Notes: a model not told the origin generated them from the letters alone. Shown: positions 10,200 through 19,029, counted from the stretch's first letter. The stretch is DNA of 41,336 nt from Treponema sp. (GCA_031279815.1 JAITHW010000179.1:1-41336), one strand, 5' to 3'. Numbers and translations: made by a program.

Positions 10200-10700
10200 T
10201 CACCATCGCCTGCGGGTTTTATGCCCTGTTTTTTTAGGGAAACCGGTTCCCCCAAGAGGCGCCAGATCGTAGTCCTTCCCGTCGATAGTAAGTTTAGCCG
10301 CCTGGAGAAACTTAATCGTATCATCCGGCGGATAGGCGAATGTAAAACCCTGAAGGCTTACCGCGGCTCCGTACTTGAGGCTCTCGATAAACCTAATATA
10401 CCGCGCAAGACCGTGCACATAGTAGGTAACGCCCTTATCCTGAACCGCTATGCCCCCATGAACAATGGTCAGGTTTCCCGTAACCGTTACGGTTTCAGGC
10501 CCGGTACGCGCATCCGTTCCCGTATTCTCTATCCGGGTATCCGCGGCGCCCCCTGCTTCGGCTCGATCTTCCGTGCGGCTTTCGGTCCCGGTCCTGCCCG
10601 GGGGCGGGTCGATTTCAACCGCAGGCTGAGCGTACATCGCCGAAAAAATACCCGATCCCAACAATCCGCTCAGAACCAATAAACGAACCCGATTCAACAT
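10200..10700 (-). CDS. Exported protein, second copy of a tandem paralogous pair
   Basis: I do not recognise this family. The 166-aa product starts at the ATG preceded by GGAGAA (a longer upstream reading frame has no site). It has a signal peptide, LLVLSGLLGSGIFSAMYAQ, a Pro/Thr/Glu-rich low-complexity linker, and a C-terminal domain of about 90 residues. That domain is nearly the same as in the upstream gene: VTVTGNLTI, HGGIAVQDKGVTYYV, FAYPPDDTIKFL and GKDYDLAPLGGTGFP. The conserved part looks beta-rich and periplasmic or surface-exposed. The tail ends in a basic KTRRRW stretch. It lies 58 nt downstream of its paralogue, and the two are probably one transcription unit. Confidence 0.75.
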   Translation of the reverse strand: MLNRVRLLVLSGLLGSGIFSAMYAQPAVEIDPPPGRTGTESRTEDRAEAGGAADTRIENTGTDARTGPETVTVTGNLTIVHGGIAVQDKGVTYYVHGLARYIRFIESLKYGAAVSLQGFTFAYPPDDTIKFLQAAKLTIDGKDYDLAPLGGTGFPKKTGHKTRRRW

Positions 10701-10758
10701 AGCAATTTCTCCTTTTGCGGCCGGCCCGTCTACCGTAAAGGGCCGGTTTAGAACCCTC

Positions 10759-11187
10759 TCACCGCCATCCGCGGAAATAATGCCCCATTCTTGGGGGGAA
10801 CCCAGTTCCCTCGGGTGGCGCCAGATCATAGTCTTTCCCGCTGAGGGTAAGTTTGGCTACCCGGAGAAATTTGATTTTGTCATCCGGCGGATAGGCGAAT
10901 GCGGATCCTTCAAGGGTTACGCTTGCCCCGTCCTTGAGGCCGTCGATAAAGCCGATGAACCGGTTCAGACCCCGTACATGGTATGTAACGCCCTTATCCT
11001 GAACCGCTATGCCGCCCTGAATAATAGTCAAGTTTCCCGTAACCGTTACCGGCTGCCCCATAGCTTGTGCGGCGCCCGGACCAACCGGGGGAAAGCCCCA
11101 TCCCAACCCGGAAGGATCCTTTCTCTGAGCCGAAGCCAGCGAGACAATACTTAATCCCAACAGGATATACAGCATCTTTTGTTTCAT
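10759..11187 (-). CDS. Exported protein, first copy of a tandem paralogous pair
   Basis: The 142-aa product has a clean signal peptide (MKQKMLYILLGLSIVSLASA, cleavage before Gln21) and a strong GGAGG site nine nt before the ATG. After a short Gly/Pro-rich linker comes the shared domain: VTVTGNLTIIQGGIAVQDKG, GLNRFIGFIDGLKDGASV, FAYPPDDKIKFLRVAKLTL and GKDYDLAP. This is the same domain as in the gene directly downstream, so a tandem duplication is clear; the linkers differ much more than the domain. The function is unknown. The position of aromatic and glycine residues suggests a small beta-barrel or beta-sandwich fold, but this is inference. Confidence 0.8.
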   Translation of the reverse strand: MKQKMLYILLGLSIVSLASAQRKDPSGLGWGFPPVGPGAAQAMGQPVTVTGNLTIIQGGIAVQDKGVTYHVRGLNRFIGFIDGLKDGASVTLEGSAFAYPPDDKIKFLRVAKLTLSGKDYDLAPPEGTGFPPRMGHYFRGWR

Positions 11188-11748
11188 TATGAAACCTCCA
11201 AATCTTGTAATGTATACTTAATACATAAGCAAAGATCGTGCCAATTACGGATAAACAAATATTATCATAAAAACCGCGTTTTTTCGGCTGAATTATGGTG
11301 TTTTACCGCGGAGAAAATGATTTTTAACAGGGCATTGGGAAAATTCTACCCATTACGGGAGGGCTGTTGCATAAATATTACCCATTTATTGATTTACCGA
11401 AAGCGCCGTAAAACCCCCTGCCTTTAGGCATAAGGCCCGACGGAAACGTTTTGCAGCCGCACCCTTGACCGCCCTCCCTATTTTAGGGTATGGTAAAAAA
11501 GCCGGATGGCCTACCCGCGCAGCGCGGGGAAGTAACGTCTATGGAGAGACCGTAAGACCGGGGAGCACGGGTTGGAACCGCCGTAAAAGCTCCCCTTAGG
11601 GAGTTTTGCGAAAACCAAGCTATACCCCTGGCAGGCTCGCTGAAGTAGAACACTTGGGGAGTAAGCCGGGCAACCGGAACAAGCCTCAAGCCCTAGAAAA
11701 AGCCTTTAGGCATAGGGCCGCTGACATACCCTGACCCATAATGCACTC
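11188..11748. other. Gene-free, hairpin-rich stretch before uvrB
   Basis: No convincing protein gene is seen in these 561 bases. The right half (about 11500-11700) is GC-rich with several short stems, including CCCGCG-CAG-CGCGGG near 11514-11528, CTCCC-CTTA-GGGAG near 11590-11604, and CCGG-GCAA-CCGG near 11667-11678, whose loop is of GNRA type. Near-identical 18-mers at 11420-11437 and 11702-11719 (GCCTTTAGGCAT core) flank this part. I searched by eye for RNase P RNA, tmRNA and SRP RNA hallmarks and did not find them. Confidence 0.45.
11500..11700 (+). ncRNA. Candidate structured RNA or retroelement remnant
   Basis: The run of stems, including one closed by a GCAA tetraloop, and the flanking 18-bp direct repeats suggest a transcribed structured element or the remnant of an inserted one, such as part of a group II intron. 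No reverse transcriptase gene is nearby. The strand is assumed from the GNRA loop orientation. The identity is not established. Confidence 0.3.
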
Positions 11749-13740
11749 ATGCGTCCATTCGAGGTAGTTTCACCCTTTAGCCCCGCAGGGGATCAAGGGG
11801 AAGCCATTGCGGTTTTGGCGGAAGGTATCAAAGCCGGCGATCAGTTTCAGACCCTTCAGGGTATTACCGGGTCCGGGAAGACCTTCACCATGGCAAAGAT
11901 CATTGAGGCGGTTCAGATGCCGGCCCTCATTGTGAGCCACAACAAAACCCTGGCGGCTCAGCTCTTCCGGGAGTTCCGGGGGTTTTTCCCCCATAACGCG
12001 GTGGAATATTTTGTTTCCTACTATGATTACTATCAGCCCGAGGCGTATGTGGCGAGCCGGGATTTGTATATAGAAAAAGACGCGTCTATTAACGAGGAGA
12101 TTGAGCGGTTGCGGCTTTCGGCTACCCGGAGCCTCATGGAGCGGGAGGATGTGATCATCGTGGCCACTGTGTCCTGTATCTACGGCCTGGCAACCCCGGA
12201 GGTGTACCGGAAGATGACCGCCGCCTTTGCGAAAGGGGAAACCGTCGATGCGGACGCGCTGATCCGGCGTTTCGTGGAACTCCAATACGAGCGGAACGAT
12301 GCGGCGCTGGAACGGGGACGGTTCCGCCGCCGGGGGGATACCCTGGAAATTTACCCTGCCTACCTTGAAGAGGCGTACCGGGTGGATATGGACTGGGATA
12401 GGGTAGAGCGGATCCGCCGGATTAATCCTGTGTCCGGCGAGACCCTGGAAGATCTGGATCGGGCGGTGATCTATCCGGCCAAACAATTCGTCATGCCCCA
12501 AGATATGATTCACAGCGCCTTGGAAACAATTAAAGAAGAATTGGCCGAACGGTATGAGCGCCTCAAGAACGATGGGAAACTCATGGAAGCGGAGCGGCTC
12601 AAAACAAGAGTGGAATACGACATCGAGATGCTCACCGAGATGGGGTATTGCCCGGGAATTGAAAACTACTCGGCCCCCTTGTCGGGGCGCAAGCCGGGAG
12701 AGGCCCCGGGTACGCTGATTGACTATTTCCCGGCCCGGCACCTCACCTTTATCGATGAAAGCCATGTAACGCTCCCCCAGCTCAGCGCCATGTATGCGGG
12801 CGACCGGTCCCGGAAAACGGCTCTTGTGGAGTACGGGTTCCGCCTCCCCTGCGCCTTGGATAACCGCCCCTTGCGGTACGATGAATTCGCCCTGCGTCTG
12901 GACAAGACCGTTTACGTCTCCGCAACCCCGGGCAAAACCGAGATAGACCGGTCGAAGCGGGTGGTACAGCAGCTTATCCGCCCCACAGGGCTATTGGACC
13001 CGGAGATAGAGGTTCGTCCCGGGGAGGGACAGATGGAGGACATCTACGGGGAGGTGCGCCGCCGTATTGCCGCGGGGGAGCGGTCCCTTATCCTCACGCT
13101 GACCAAAAAGACGGCCGAAGATTTGACCGACTACCTTGCCGGCTTAGGTCTTAAAGTTCGATATATTCACAGCGAAGTGGAAACTATTGAGCGGGTGGAG
13201 ATTCTCACCCAGCTTCGGCAGGGAGCTTTCGATATTCTGGTAGGCATTAACCTATTGCGGGAAGGAATCGATCTGCCGGAAGTCTCCTTTATCGCTATTC
13301 TGGACGCGGACAAGATCGGGTTTCTTCGTTCATTCACCAGCCTGATCCAGATCATAGGCAGGGCGGCCAGGAACGCCGCGGGGAAGGTCGTCATGTACGC
13401 GGACCGGATGAGCGACGCCATGCGCGATGCCATAGCCGAGACCGAACGCCGCAGGGCAATCCAGAACGCCTATAACCTGCAACACGGCATCACCCCGGCC
13501 ACGGTGAAGAAAGCCGTTGAGGATATCCTGGTCCGCCGCATATCCGAAGAAAAGAACGCCGCCGCTGCCGCTATGGACGTACTCAAGAAATCCTATAATG
13601 TGCTGATTCCGGCCCAGCGCAAACAGCTCATCGCGGCCTTGAATACGGAAATGGCGAAACACGCGGAAAAACTGGAGTTCGAGCAGGCGGCGGCCATCCG
13701 CGACGAAATTCGGCGGATTCAAGAAACGGGAAAAGCGTAG
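11749..13740 (+). CDS. uvrB: Excinuclease ABC subunit B
   Basis: UvrB is the damage-verifying helicase-like subunit of nucleotide excision repair; it is loaded by UvrA and recruits UvrC. The 663-aa protein has the expected length. Seen in order: Walker A GITGSGKTFT (38-47), the beta-hairpin motif YYDYYQPEAYV (91-101) that inserts between DNA strands, helicase motif II DESH (336-339), the C-terminal helicase motifs with GINLLREGIDLPEVSFIAILDADKIGFLRS-type residues and QIIGRAARN, and a final UVR motif ending in EFEQAAAIRDEIRRI that contacts UvrC. The ATG lacks an obvious ribosome binding site. The gene is monocistronic and converges on the neighbouring barrel-protein gene, 26 nt away. Confidence 0.97.
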   Translation: MRPFEVVSPFSPAGDQGEAIAVLAEGIKAGDQFQTLQGITGSGKTFTMAKIIEAVQMPALIVSHNKTLAAQLFREFRGFFPHNAVEYFVSYYDYYQPEAYVASRDLYIEKDASINEEIERLRLSATRSLMEREDVIIVATVSCIYGLATPEVYRKMTAAFAKGETVDADALIRRFVELQYERNDAALERGRFRRRGDTLEIYPAYLEEAYRVDMDWDRVERIRRINPVSGETLEDLDRAVIYPAKQFVMPQDMIHSALETIKEELAERYERLKNDGKLMEAERLKTRVEYDIEMLTEMGYCPGIENYSAPLSGRKPGEAPGTLIDYFPARHLTFIDESHVTLPQLSAMYAGDRSRKTALVEYGFRLPCALDNRPLRYDEFALRLDKTVYVSATPGKTEIDRSKRVVQQLIRPTGLLDPEIEVRPGEGQMEDIYGEVRRRIAAGERSLILTLTKKTAEDLTDYLAGLGLKVRYIHSEVETIERVEILTQLRQGAFDILVGINLLREGIDLPEVSFIAILDADKIGFLRSFTSLIQIIGRAARNAAGKVVMYADRMSDAMRDAIAETERRRAIQNAYNLQHGITPATVKKAVEDILVRRISEEKNAAAAAMDVLKKSYNVLIPAQRKQLIAALNTEMAKHAEKLEFEQAAAIRDEIRRIQETGKA

Positions 13741-13766
13741 AGGAAGCGGGATCCGAAAGCCGCAAC

Positions 13767-14477
13767 CTAATCCTGATTATCCACGGGAGGCTGGTTTTTG
13801 GGTTTTCCCCACACGCTTTTTTGGGTATAGTAGTTGTACCCTATACAGATATACGGCTTGAACCCGAACAGCACAAACTCATCCTGTCTGCCGTCGAATA
13901 ACCGGATTTTTATGGTTTCGTCCGCAGAAGGGCTGTACGATCGGGTTATGGATGTATAGTTCAAAAAAAGGCATGAAAGACCGATACCGGTACTGATATA
14001 GACCCCGTCGGTAATATCATACTTGATCCCCACATCAGCGCCGACGCCTAAGTTGCTTTGCCATTTTGAATAATCCAATACATGAGGATCCCCCTGCGCC
14101 GTATATTCCGATATGATAAAGGTCCAGTTAAAGCCTATGCCGAAGTTGAGTTTCAGGTTGTCGTTAAAACCGTACCTGAAGCCCGGACCGAATATAAATT
14201 CCCCTTGGAACCCATTGTGATTGGCGCCCTCCCGGTCTTCGGTGCTGATAATCGGGAAGAGAAAAGAATAGTAGAAGAAAAACCCGATGTTTGTTCCGTC
14301 TTCAAAGGCATACCCTTTGAGATTAAATCCCGGCGCGCCTGAATAAAAAGTTCCGCCTGTATTATGCGCGAGGTAATTGCCGAACTCAAAACCGGTGGTC
14401 AGCCATGTTTCCTGCAATGAAAAAAGCGCCGCGCTTCCCCAAAGCGACAGAAACATCAATATACTGCATTTTTTCAT
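13767..14477 (-). CDS. Predicted outer-membrane beta-barrel protein
   Basis: A 236-aa exported protein with a signal peptide (KCSILMFLSLWGSAALFS, cleavage near residue 20). The mature protein is made of alternating amphipathic strands rich in Gly, Tyr, Phe and Asn, for example FEFGNYLAHNTGGTFY, FGPGFRYGFNDNLKLNFGIGF, GVGADVGIKYDITDG and FKPYICIGYNYYTQ. About eight to ten strands fit a small outer-membrane barrel. The C-terminus is a hydrophilic KPKNQPPVDNQD tail instead of a terminal Phe strand, so assembly by BAM is not assured. GGAGAAGGG lies just before the ATG. I cannot assign a named family; OmpW- or porin-like roles are conjecture. Confidence 0.7.
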   Translation of the reverse strand: MKKCSILMFLSLWGSAALFSLQETWLTTGFEFGNYLAHNTGGTFYSGAPGFNLKGYAFEDGTNIGFFFYYSFLFPIISTEDREGANHNGFQGEFIFGPGFRYGFNDNLKLNFGIGFNWTFIISEYTAQGDPHVLDYSKWQSNLGVGADVGIKYDITDGVYISTGIGLSCLFLNYTSITRSYSPSADETIKIRLFDGRQDEFVLFGFKPYICIGYNYYTQKSVWGKPKNQPPVDNQD

Positions 14478-14599
14478 ATCCCTTCTCCATATAGTATCGG
14501 TGTTCAGCTTTTATACCGCATCTTTTAAATAGTTTCAAGCGCGCGACTGTGCGGCGCATGGGCCTTGTAATAATGATCGCCCCCCGGTAGGATTGTCCT

Positions 14600-15697
14600 G
14601 TGAAAGTCGCGATTGTCCACTACTGGCTTATTACCATGCGGGGGGGCGAGCGGGTGCTTGAGGCCCTGGCAGAACTGTTTCCCCAAGCCGATATATACAC
14701 CCATGTCTACAATCCCGGCGCGGTTTCCCCTCTCATCAACGCTCACCGGGTGTATACGTCGTCTATCAATAAACTTCCCTTTGCCCGGGCCCTCTATCAA
14801 ACCTATATGCCTCTTATGCCTCATGCTTTGAAAGAATTTAACCTTCAAAGCTACGACCTGATTATTTCCAGTGAATCGGGACCTGCAAAAGGAGTTGTCC
14901 CCAATCCCGATGCGTACCATATCTGTTACTGCCACAGCCCAATGCGGTATCTGTGGGATATGTACCACGAATATTTCAGAAAATCAAATCCGGCGGTACG
15001 GTTTTTTATGAACCGGATGATCCCGTCTCTTAGGATCTGGGACAGCGCCTCCGCGAATCTGGTCGATTATTTTATCGCCAATTCAAACTATGTGGCAAAA
15101 CGGATTAACCGTTATTATAACCGTAAGGCGGATGTGATATTTCCGCCGGTTTCCATTGAAAAATTCCTGCCTGTTAAACGGAAACCTGAGAATTTTTATC
15201 TGTTTTTCGGCCAGCTTGCGGGTTATAAACGGGCGGATATTGCCGTTGAGGCGTGTATAGCCTCGGGCAGGAAACTGGTGGTTGCCGGCGCCGGGGCAAA
15301 GCCCCGGGATATACGGCGGTATGAAAAGTCCGGGGCGGTTGAGTTTGCGGGGCGGGTTTCCGATGAAGAAATCATGGATTATTTTTCACGGGCCCGGGCT
15401 CTGCTCTTTCCTGGAATAGAGGACTTCGGGATTATTCCGGTAGAAGCAAACGCCGCGGGCTGTCCGGTTATTGCCTACCGTAAAGGCGGCGCTTTAGATA
15501 CGGTCAAGGAGCATAGTACGGGTATCTTTTTCGATGACCAAACCACGGCATCTCTTATAGAGGCTATGGACCGGTTTGAAGCCGTTGAAGCGCGGTTTGC
15601 CCAACGGGAGCAGTTTACCCGGCACGTACAGCAGTTTTCCAAGGCCGCTTTTGTTAAACAGGTACGCCGGATCGTGGAGGAACGCAAACGGCTGTAA
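14600..15697 (+). CDS. Glycosyltransferase family 4 (WbaZ-like mannosyltransferase)
   Basis: A retaining GT-B glycosyltransferase of 365 aa that probably adds a hexose (often mannose in close relatives) to a lipid-linked glycan or surface polysaccharide; the actual acceptor cannot be inferred. The N-terminal domain starts with VAIVHYWLITMRGGERVLEAL and has CYCHSPMRYLWDMY. The C-terminal nucleotide-sugar domain shows FFGQLAGYKRADIAVEA, LVVAGAG, VEFAGRVSDEEI, and the E-x7-E motif EDFGIIPVE near residue 274. The start is a GTG with GGTAGG eight nt upstream. Codons 14-16 include seven consecutive G residues, a small homopolymer near the N-terminus. The gene stands alone. Confidence 0.9.
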   Translation: MKVAIVHYWLITMRGGERVLEALAELFPQADIYTHVYNPGAVSPLINAHRVYTSSINKLPFARALYQTYMPLMPHALKEFNLQSYDLIISSESGPAKGVVPNPDAYHICYCHSPMRYLWDMYHEYFRKSNPAVRFFMNRMIPSLRIWDSASANLVDYFIANSNYVAKRINRYYNRKADVIFPPVSIEKFLPVKRKPENFYLFFGQLAGYKRADIAVEACIASGRKLVVAGAGAKPRDIRRYEKSGAVEFAGRVSDEEIMDYFSRARALLFPGIEDFGIIPVEANAAGCPVIAYRKGGALDTVKEHSTGIFFDDQTTASLIEAMDRFEAVEARFAQREQFTRHVQQFSKAAFVKQVRRIVEERKRL

Positions 15698-15819
15698 TGG
15701 GTGATTGCGGTAAACCGTCCTGTTTTTCAGGGTATACGCGGGGATCGTATACGCTGAATTTTTGAATAATTTTTTAATTTTACTTGATTTATCTTTATGA
15801 GCAAGATAGGCTTATATGT

Positions 15820-16821
15820 ATGTGTCTTTCCGTATCAAAAGACGTTTCACCTTCATATATTTTGAAAGAAAATGAAACGCGGTTGCTTGAAGAAATTGAG
15901 GCTTATCTTGATACAGCATACCCTGAAGAAAGTAAACTGGTTAAAGAGCGGTTTAGGTGCCTTCAAGGTTTAGGAGAGGCAATTTCTCAATATCCTTCTG
16001 TGAGAACTGTCGAAATACTCCGGGGGAAGCAACGGAACGAGGAAAGTTTAATCAAAGCCTTATCCCATTTCACGTATCCCTCTCACTTGTTTCATATTCC
16101 TACCAGGGTTATAGCTATGCGCAGCTTTCTGGTTGCCAAATTTCATGCTTTTTCACTGCTTTCCCTGCTGGTACAGGATATAGATACCTTTTACGCTCCT
16201 CTGAGGAGTATTCTGTTGTCGGTTATTTGTATCCTGATGGCCGAAGAGGTCTATTTTGCCTGCCTGGAAGATCCCGCTTTTTCCCAGGACAGCAAAATCG
16301 AGCTGGCCAACGACCTCATCGCCCTGTGGGATTACGGCAAGGATCCTCAAGCCATCCGCCATCTTCCTGCTTTGGAATCTTTGTGGACCGTCCGGGACGA
16401 AGCGCCTCCCAGTTTCGGCACCATGGAAGGCTCAAGTGAATTGATCCGCCTTTCAATGGACATGGGGGAGCAGTGGCAGAATTTTTTAGTGTCCGAAACT
16501 TCTCAGAATGAAACCAAGTGGGCCTTGGAGGAATTCCTATTCGGCCTTTCCTATGAGGAGATCCGGAATGTGCGTTCCTGGCTGGTCCGGTTTGGAATCA
16601 CTGCGGTGGGACGTGATGAAGTGCGCTCCTATGTCGGGGGCAGGCCTGCCTATGGGATGGTTAAAAACGCCGATCCCCGGGCCGTTTATGACTTTTATGT
16701 GGAGCGCCGGGATGCGGCGATTTTCCGTAAACGGATCTCCGCTCCCGGCCCCAAGAGAACCCTGGAAGAGATCTATCTGAAACACCTCATTGCCGGAGAC
16801 CATACAAAGGCCCCCGGTTAA
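15820..16821 (+). CDS. Conserved-looking cytosolic protein of unknown function
   Basis: I do not recognise this protein. It is about 333 aa from the ATG at 15820, or 345 aa from a TTG at 15784; neither has a strong ribosome binding site (AGG lies about 11 nt before the ATG). There is no signal peptide. The sequence is mostly helical with hydrophobic patches around FHAFSLLSLLVQDIDTFYAPL and SILLSVICILMAEEVYFACL. The second half has TKWALEEFLFGLSYEEI and an Arg/Asp-rich end, GGRPAYGMVKNADPRAVYDFY. A helical-repeat or scaffold-like protein is possible. The gene converges on the dCMP deaminase gene, 12 nt away. It may be a treponeme-restricted protein. Confidence 0.7.
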   Translation: MCLSVSKDVSPSYILKENETRLLEEIEAYLDTAYPEESKLVKERFRCLQGLGEAISQYPSVRTVEILRGKQRNEESLIKALSHFTYPSHLFHIPTRVIAMRSFLVAKFHAFSLLSLLVQDIDTFYAPLRSILLSVICILMAEEVYFACLEDPAFSQDSKIELANDLIALWDYGKDPQAIRHLPALESLWTVRDEAPPSFGTMEGSSELIRLSMDMGEQWQNFLVSETSQNETKWALEEFLFGLSYEEIRNVRSWLVRFGITAVGRDEVRSYVGGRPAYGMVKNADPRAVYDFYVERRDAAIFRKRISAPGPKRTLEEIYLKHLIAGDHTKAPG

Positions 16822-16833
16822 TGCCCCGGCTTG

Positions 16834-17325
16834 CTATTGCCTATCATAGGTTTCGGTTTCATTGTGGATATATTCAAGGATGATCCCCGCTTTTTGGAAC
16901 ATAGCTTCCGAATCGTAAGGATCATGGTAGCGCCGCCGGCAGACCACCCGGACTATGCCGCAGTTGATAATGAGCATAGCGCAGGTCCTACAGGGAGTCA
17001 TCCGGCAATACAGGGTGGCTCCTTCTATGGCGATGCCCCGTTTGGCGGCTTGACAGACGGCGTTTTGTTCCGCATGAACCGTCCTTACACAATGGGTGGT
17101 AATAGTCCCATCCTCGTGAAGCATCTTTTTAAGCTGATGACCCGCCTCATCGCAATGGGGCAGCCCCGCGGGAGCGCCCACATAACCGGTTACTAAAATT
17201 TGGTTATCCTTGGCAATAACACAGCCCGAACGCCCCCTGTCGCAGGTAGCCCGTTTAGCTATGGCATCGCAGACTTCCATAAAATAGGCGTCCCAGCTTG
17301 GCCGTATGTACCCAGTCTCAGTCAT
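16834..17325 (-). CDS. Deoxycytidylate (dCMP) deaminase
   Basis: A zinc-dependent deaminase that converts dCMP to dUMP, feeding thymidylate synthesis. The 163-aa protein has the signature HAEQNAV (84-90; His84 zinc ligand, Glu86 proton shuttle) and PCRTCAM (111-117; the two zinc-binding Cys). Near its N-terminus are WDAYFMEVC and SGCVIAKDNQILVTGYVGAPAGLPHC, typical of ComEB/DCTD-type enzymes. AGAGG sits five nt before the ATG. It diverges from the sugar-kinase gene across 64 nt. The dUTPase elsewhere in the window supplies dUMP by the other route. Confidence 0.93.
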   Translation of the reverse strand: MTETGYIRPSWDAYFMEVCDAIAKRATCDRGRSGCVIAKDNQILVTGYVGAPAGLPHCDEAGHQLKKMLHEDGTITTHCVRTVHAEQNAVCQAAKRGIAIEGATLYCRMTPCRTCAMLIINCGIVRVVCRRRYHDPYDSEAMFQKAGIILEYIHNETETYDRQ

Positions 17326-17389
17326 GTGTACCTCTAAAGCTATTGTATCATAGGTGCCGTTTGTATACAGTATAAGCTATAGAATCACC

Positions 17390-18328
17390 ATGAGTACACC
17401 GCTTTTTCTAACGATCTGCATGAATCCGACCATCCAAAAGACCCTGCGGTTTTCCGGTTTGGTAATGGATAAGGTAAACCGGACCCCTCTGCACCGCTTA
17501 GATGTTTCCGGCAAGGGGATAAATGTGAGCCGGGTATTGACTCAACTGGGGAAAGACTGCCTCCATCTGACCCAGCTTGGGGGGAACTTCCGCCCCCTGT
17601 TTTTGGACCTCTGCCGGCAAGACGGACTGTCTATAGAATGGGTAGAGAGCGGCAGCCCTATCCGCTTCTGTTACACCCTGATAAACGATGCGGACCACAG
17701 CGTTACCGAACTGGTTGAGGAGTCCGATCCGGTTGCCGAAGGAACCGAAGAACGGCTTATGGAAGCCTATGCCGGACTGCTCCCAAGATTTGAATGGATT
17801 ATCATTTCCGGGTCTATGGCCGCGGGCTTTTCCCCGGCCCTGGTTCCCTTCATGGTTCGCCTGGCTAAAGAAGGGGGTAAGAAAGTGATCCTCGACCTTC
17901 GGGGCCGGGACTTGGTAAACAGTCTTGAGTATAAGCCGGATTTGATTAAGCCCAACCTTTTTGAATTCGTCCAAACCTTTGCGCCGGACCTTACCGCCGG
18001 CAGCCGGCTTATAAACGAACCGGGGAATGAAAACAGGATAAAAAGCCGGACCCGCGATCTGTGTTTTGACCTGGCCGAAAAGCACCGCTGCCGGATCATC
18101 CTCACCAGGGGGACGGATCCGCTCTGGTTTGCAGAACCCGGGAAATTTTCCGAATATCCCTTTGAACCGGTTACGCCGGTCAATACCACCGGCTCGGGCG
18201 ATGCTTTTACCGCAGGTCTTGTCGCGGCCCTGGGGGACGGGGCATCCCTTGAGGACGCTATTGCCCGGGGGATTCGCTGCGGCTGCCTCAACGCGGGCCT
18301 CCTCAAAGTCGGCGTGATCTCAGAATAG
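17390..18328 (+). CDS. PfkB-family kinase, likely 1-phosphofructokinase
   Basis: A ribokinase-superfamily sugar kinase of 312 aa from the ATG at 17390 (a longer frame begins at 17354). The length and motifs fit the 1-phosphofructokinase/LacC branch, which phosphorylates fructose 1-phosphate or tagatose 6-phosphate. Visible: MNPTIQKTL near the start, DVSGKGINVSRVLTQLG (substrate-binding GKG), IIISGSMAAGF, ILDLRG, IKPN, and the anion-hole/catalytic motif NTTGSGDAFTAGL with the base Asp. No PTS fructose transporter gene is adjacent, so the substrate is uncertain. It is monocistronic and converges on the J-domain gene. Confidence 0.9.
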   Translation: MSTPLFLTICMNPTIQKTLRFSGLVMDKVNRTPLHRLDVSGKGINVSRVLTQLGKDCLHLTQLGGNFRPLFLDLCRQDGLSIEWVESGSPIRFCYTLINDADHSVTELVEESDPVAEGTEERLMEAYAGLLPRFEWIIISGSMAAGFSPALVPFMVRLAKEGGKKVILDLRGRDLVNSLEYKPDLIKPNLFEFVQTFAPDLTAGSRLINEPGNENRIKSRTRDLCFDLAEKHRCRIILTRGTDPLWFAEPGKFSEYPFEPVTPVNTTGSGDAFTAGLVAALGDGASLEDAIARGIRCGCLNAGLLKVGVISE

Positions 18329-18372
18329 AGAACCCATAGAAGAGAGCGGCCCGGTTTACCGGTTTCCGTTCC

Positions 18373-18846
18373 TCAGTCCGCTTTCCCGGTTTGCCGCCAC
18401 CGTTCTATGCGGTCAAACGCCGCGTTGATCCGGGCGGACTTTTCGGTAGCTTTCTTCATGTTTTCCGGATGTCCCGCATGGCGGTCGGGGTGATGGATTT
18501 TGAGGAGTTTTTTATACGCGGTTTTACATTCCTCCGGGGAAACTTCCGGGGAAAGGCCCAATTCTTTAAAGTCCTGCCGGATGGGGTTGGGAACCGCTGT
18601 TTCCTGACGGGAACCCTGCCGCCCCGATCCGGTTCGGGTATAGAACGTACCGGCATAATCTCCGGTATCAAAGGAAGCTCTCTTTTTAGTTTCCGAGCCT
18701 CCTCCCAGATAGTTATTCAGTTCTTCATAAGCCGCTTCCACATCAGGATCCGTAAAACCTTGTCCCCTGGTTTGGAAGGGCTTTCCAACATCCTCATCAT
18801 GGAGATAACTTTTTATCACCTCCTCAAGACGGTCAATAATTCCCAT
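18373..18846 (-). CDS. Protein with C-terminal J domain
   Basis: A 157-aa soluble protein whose last 65 residues form a J domain: DFKELGLSPEVSPEECKTAYKKLLKIHHPDRH, with the HPD signature at 119-121, followed by a helix with SARINAAFDRIERW. J domains stimulate the ATPase of Hsp70/DnaK. The N-terminal 85 residues are acidic and polar with no zinc-finger or Gly/Phe region, so it is not DnaJ itself but a type III co-chaperone, possibly specific to one client. AGGA lies four nt before the ATG. The client is unknown. The gene converges on the sugar-kinase gene. Confidence 0.88.
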   Translation of the reverse strand: MGIIDRLEEVIKSYLHDEDVGKPFQTRGQGFTDPDVEAAYEELNNYLGGGSETKKRASFDTGDYAGTFYTRTGSGRQGSRQETAVPNPIRQDFKELGLSPEVSPEECKTAYKKLLKIHHPDRHAGHPENMKKATEKSARINAAFDRIERWRQTGKAD

Positions 18847-19029
18847 AGAATCCTACTATTAATCACCCTGCCGCTGTTTATCACACATCAAAATTATAGA
18901 AAATAGTACCTTTAGTACCCTATCCAATATGTATGATAGTAAAAGATAACTTTTTTGTCTAGTCCGGGTATAGAGCTTTTTTACGCGTTTTATGCTCCGG
19001 TTCAGTCTGCCGTATGTATGCTGACCCCT

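Noticed and set aside
11483-11689. Minus-strand 68-codon frame in the hairpin-rich block
   Set aside because: Its sequence overlaps the RNA-like stems and has no start site; frames of this kind commonly appear opposite structured RNA.
11500-11700. Possible RNase P RNA or tmRNA
   Set aside because: The conserved cores of these RNAs, such as GAGGAAAGTCC for RNase P, are not present.
11770-12765. Minus-strand open frame (331 codons) opposite uvrB
   Set aside because: Antisense to a well-supported gene; the translation is rich in Pro, His, Arg and Gly as expected for a shadow frame.
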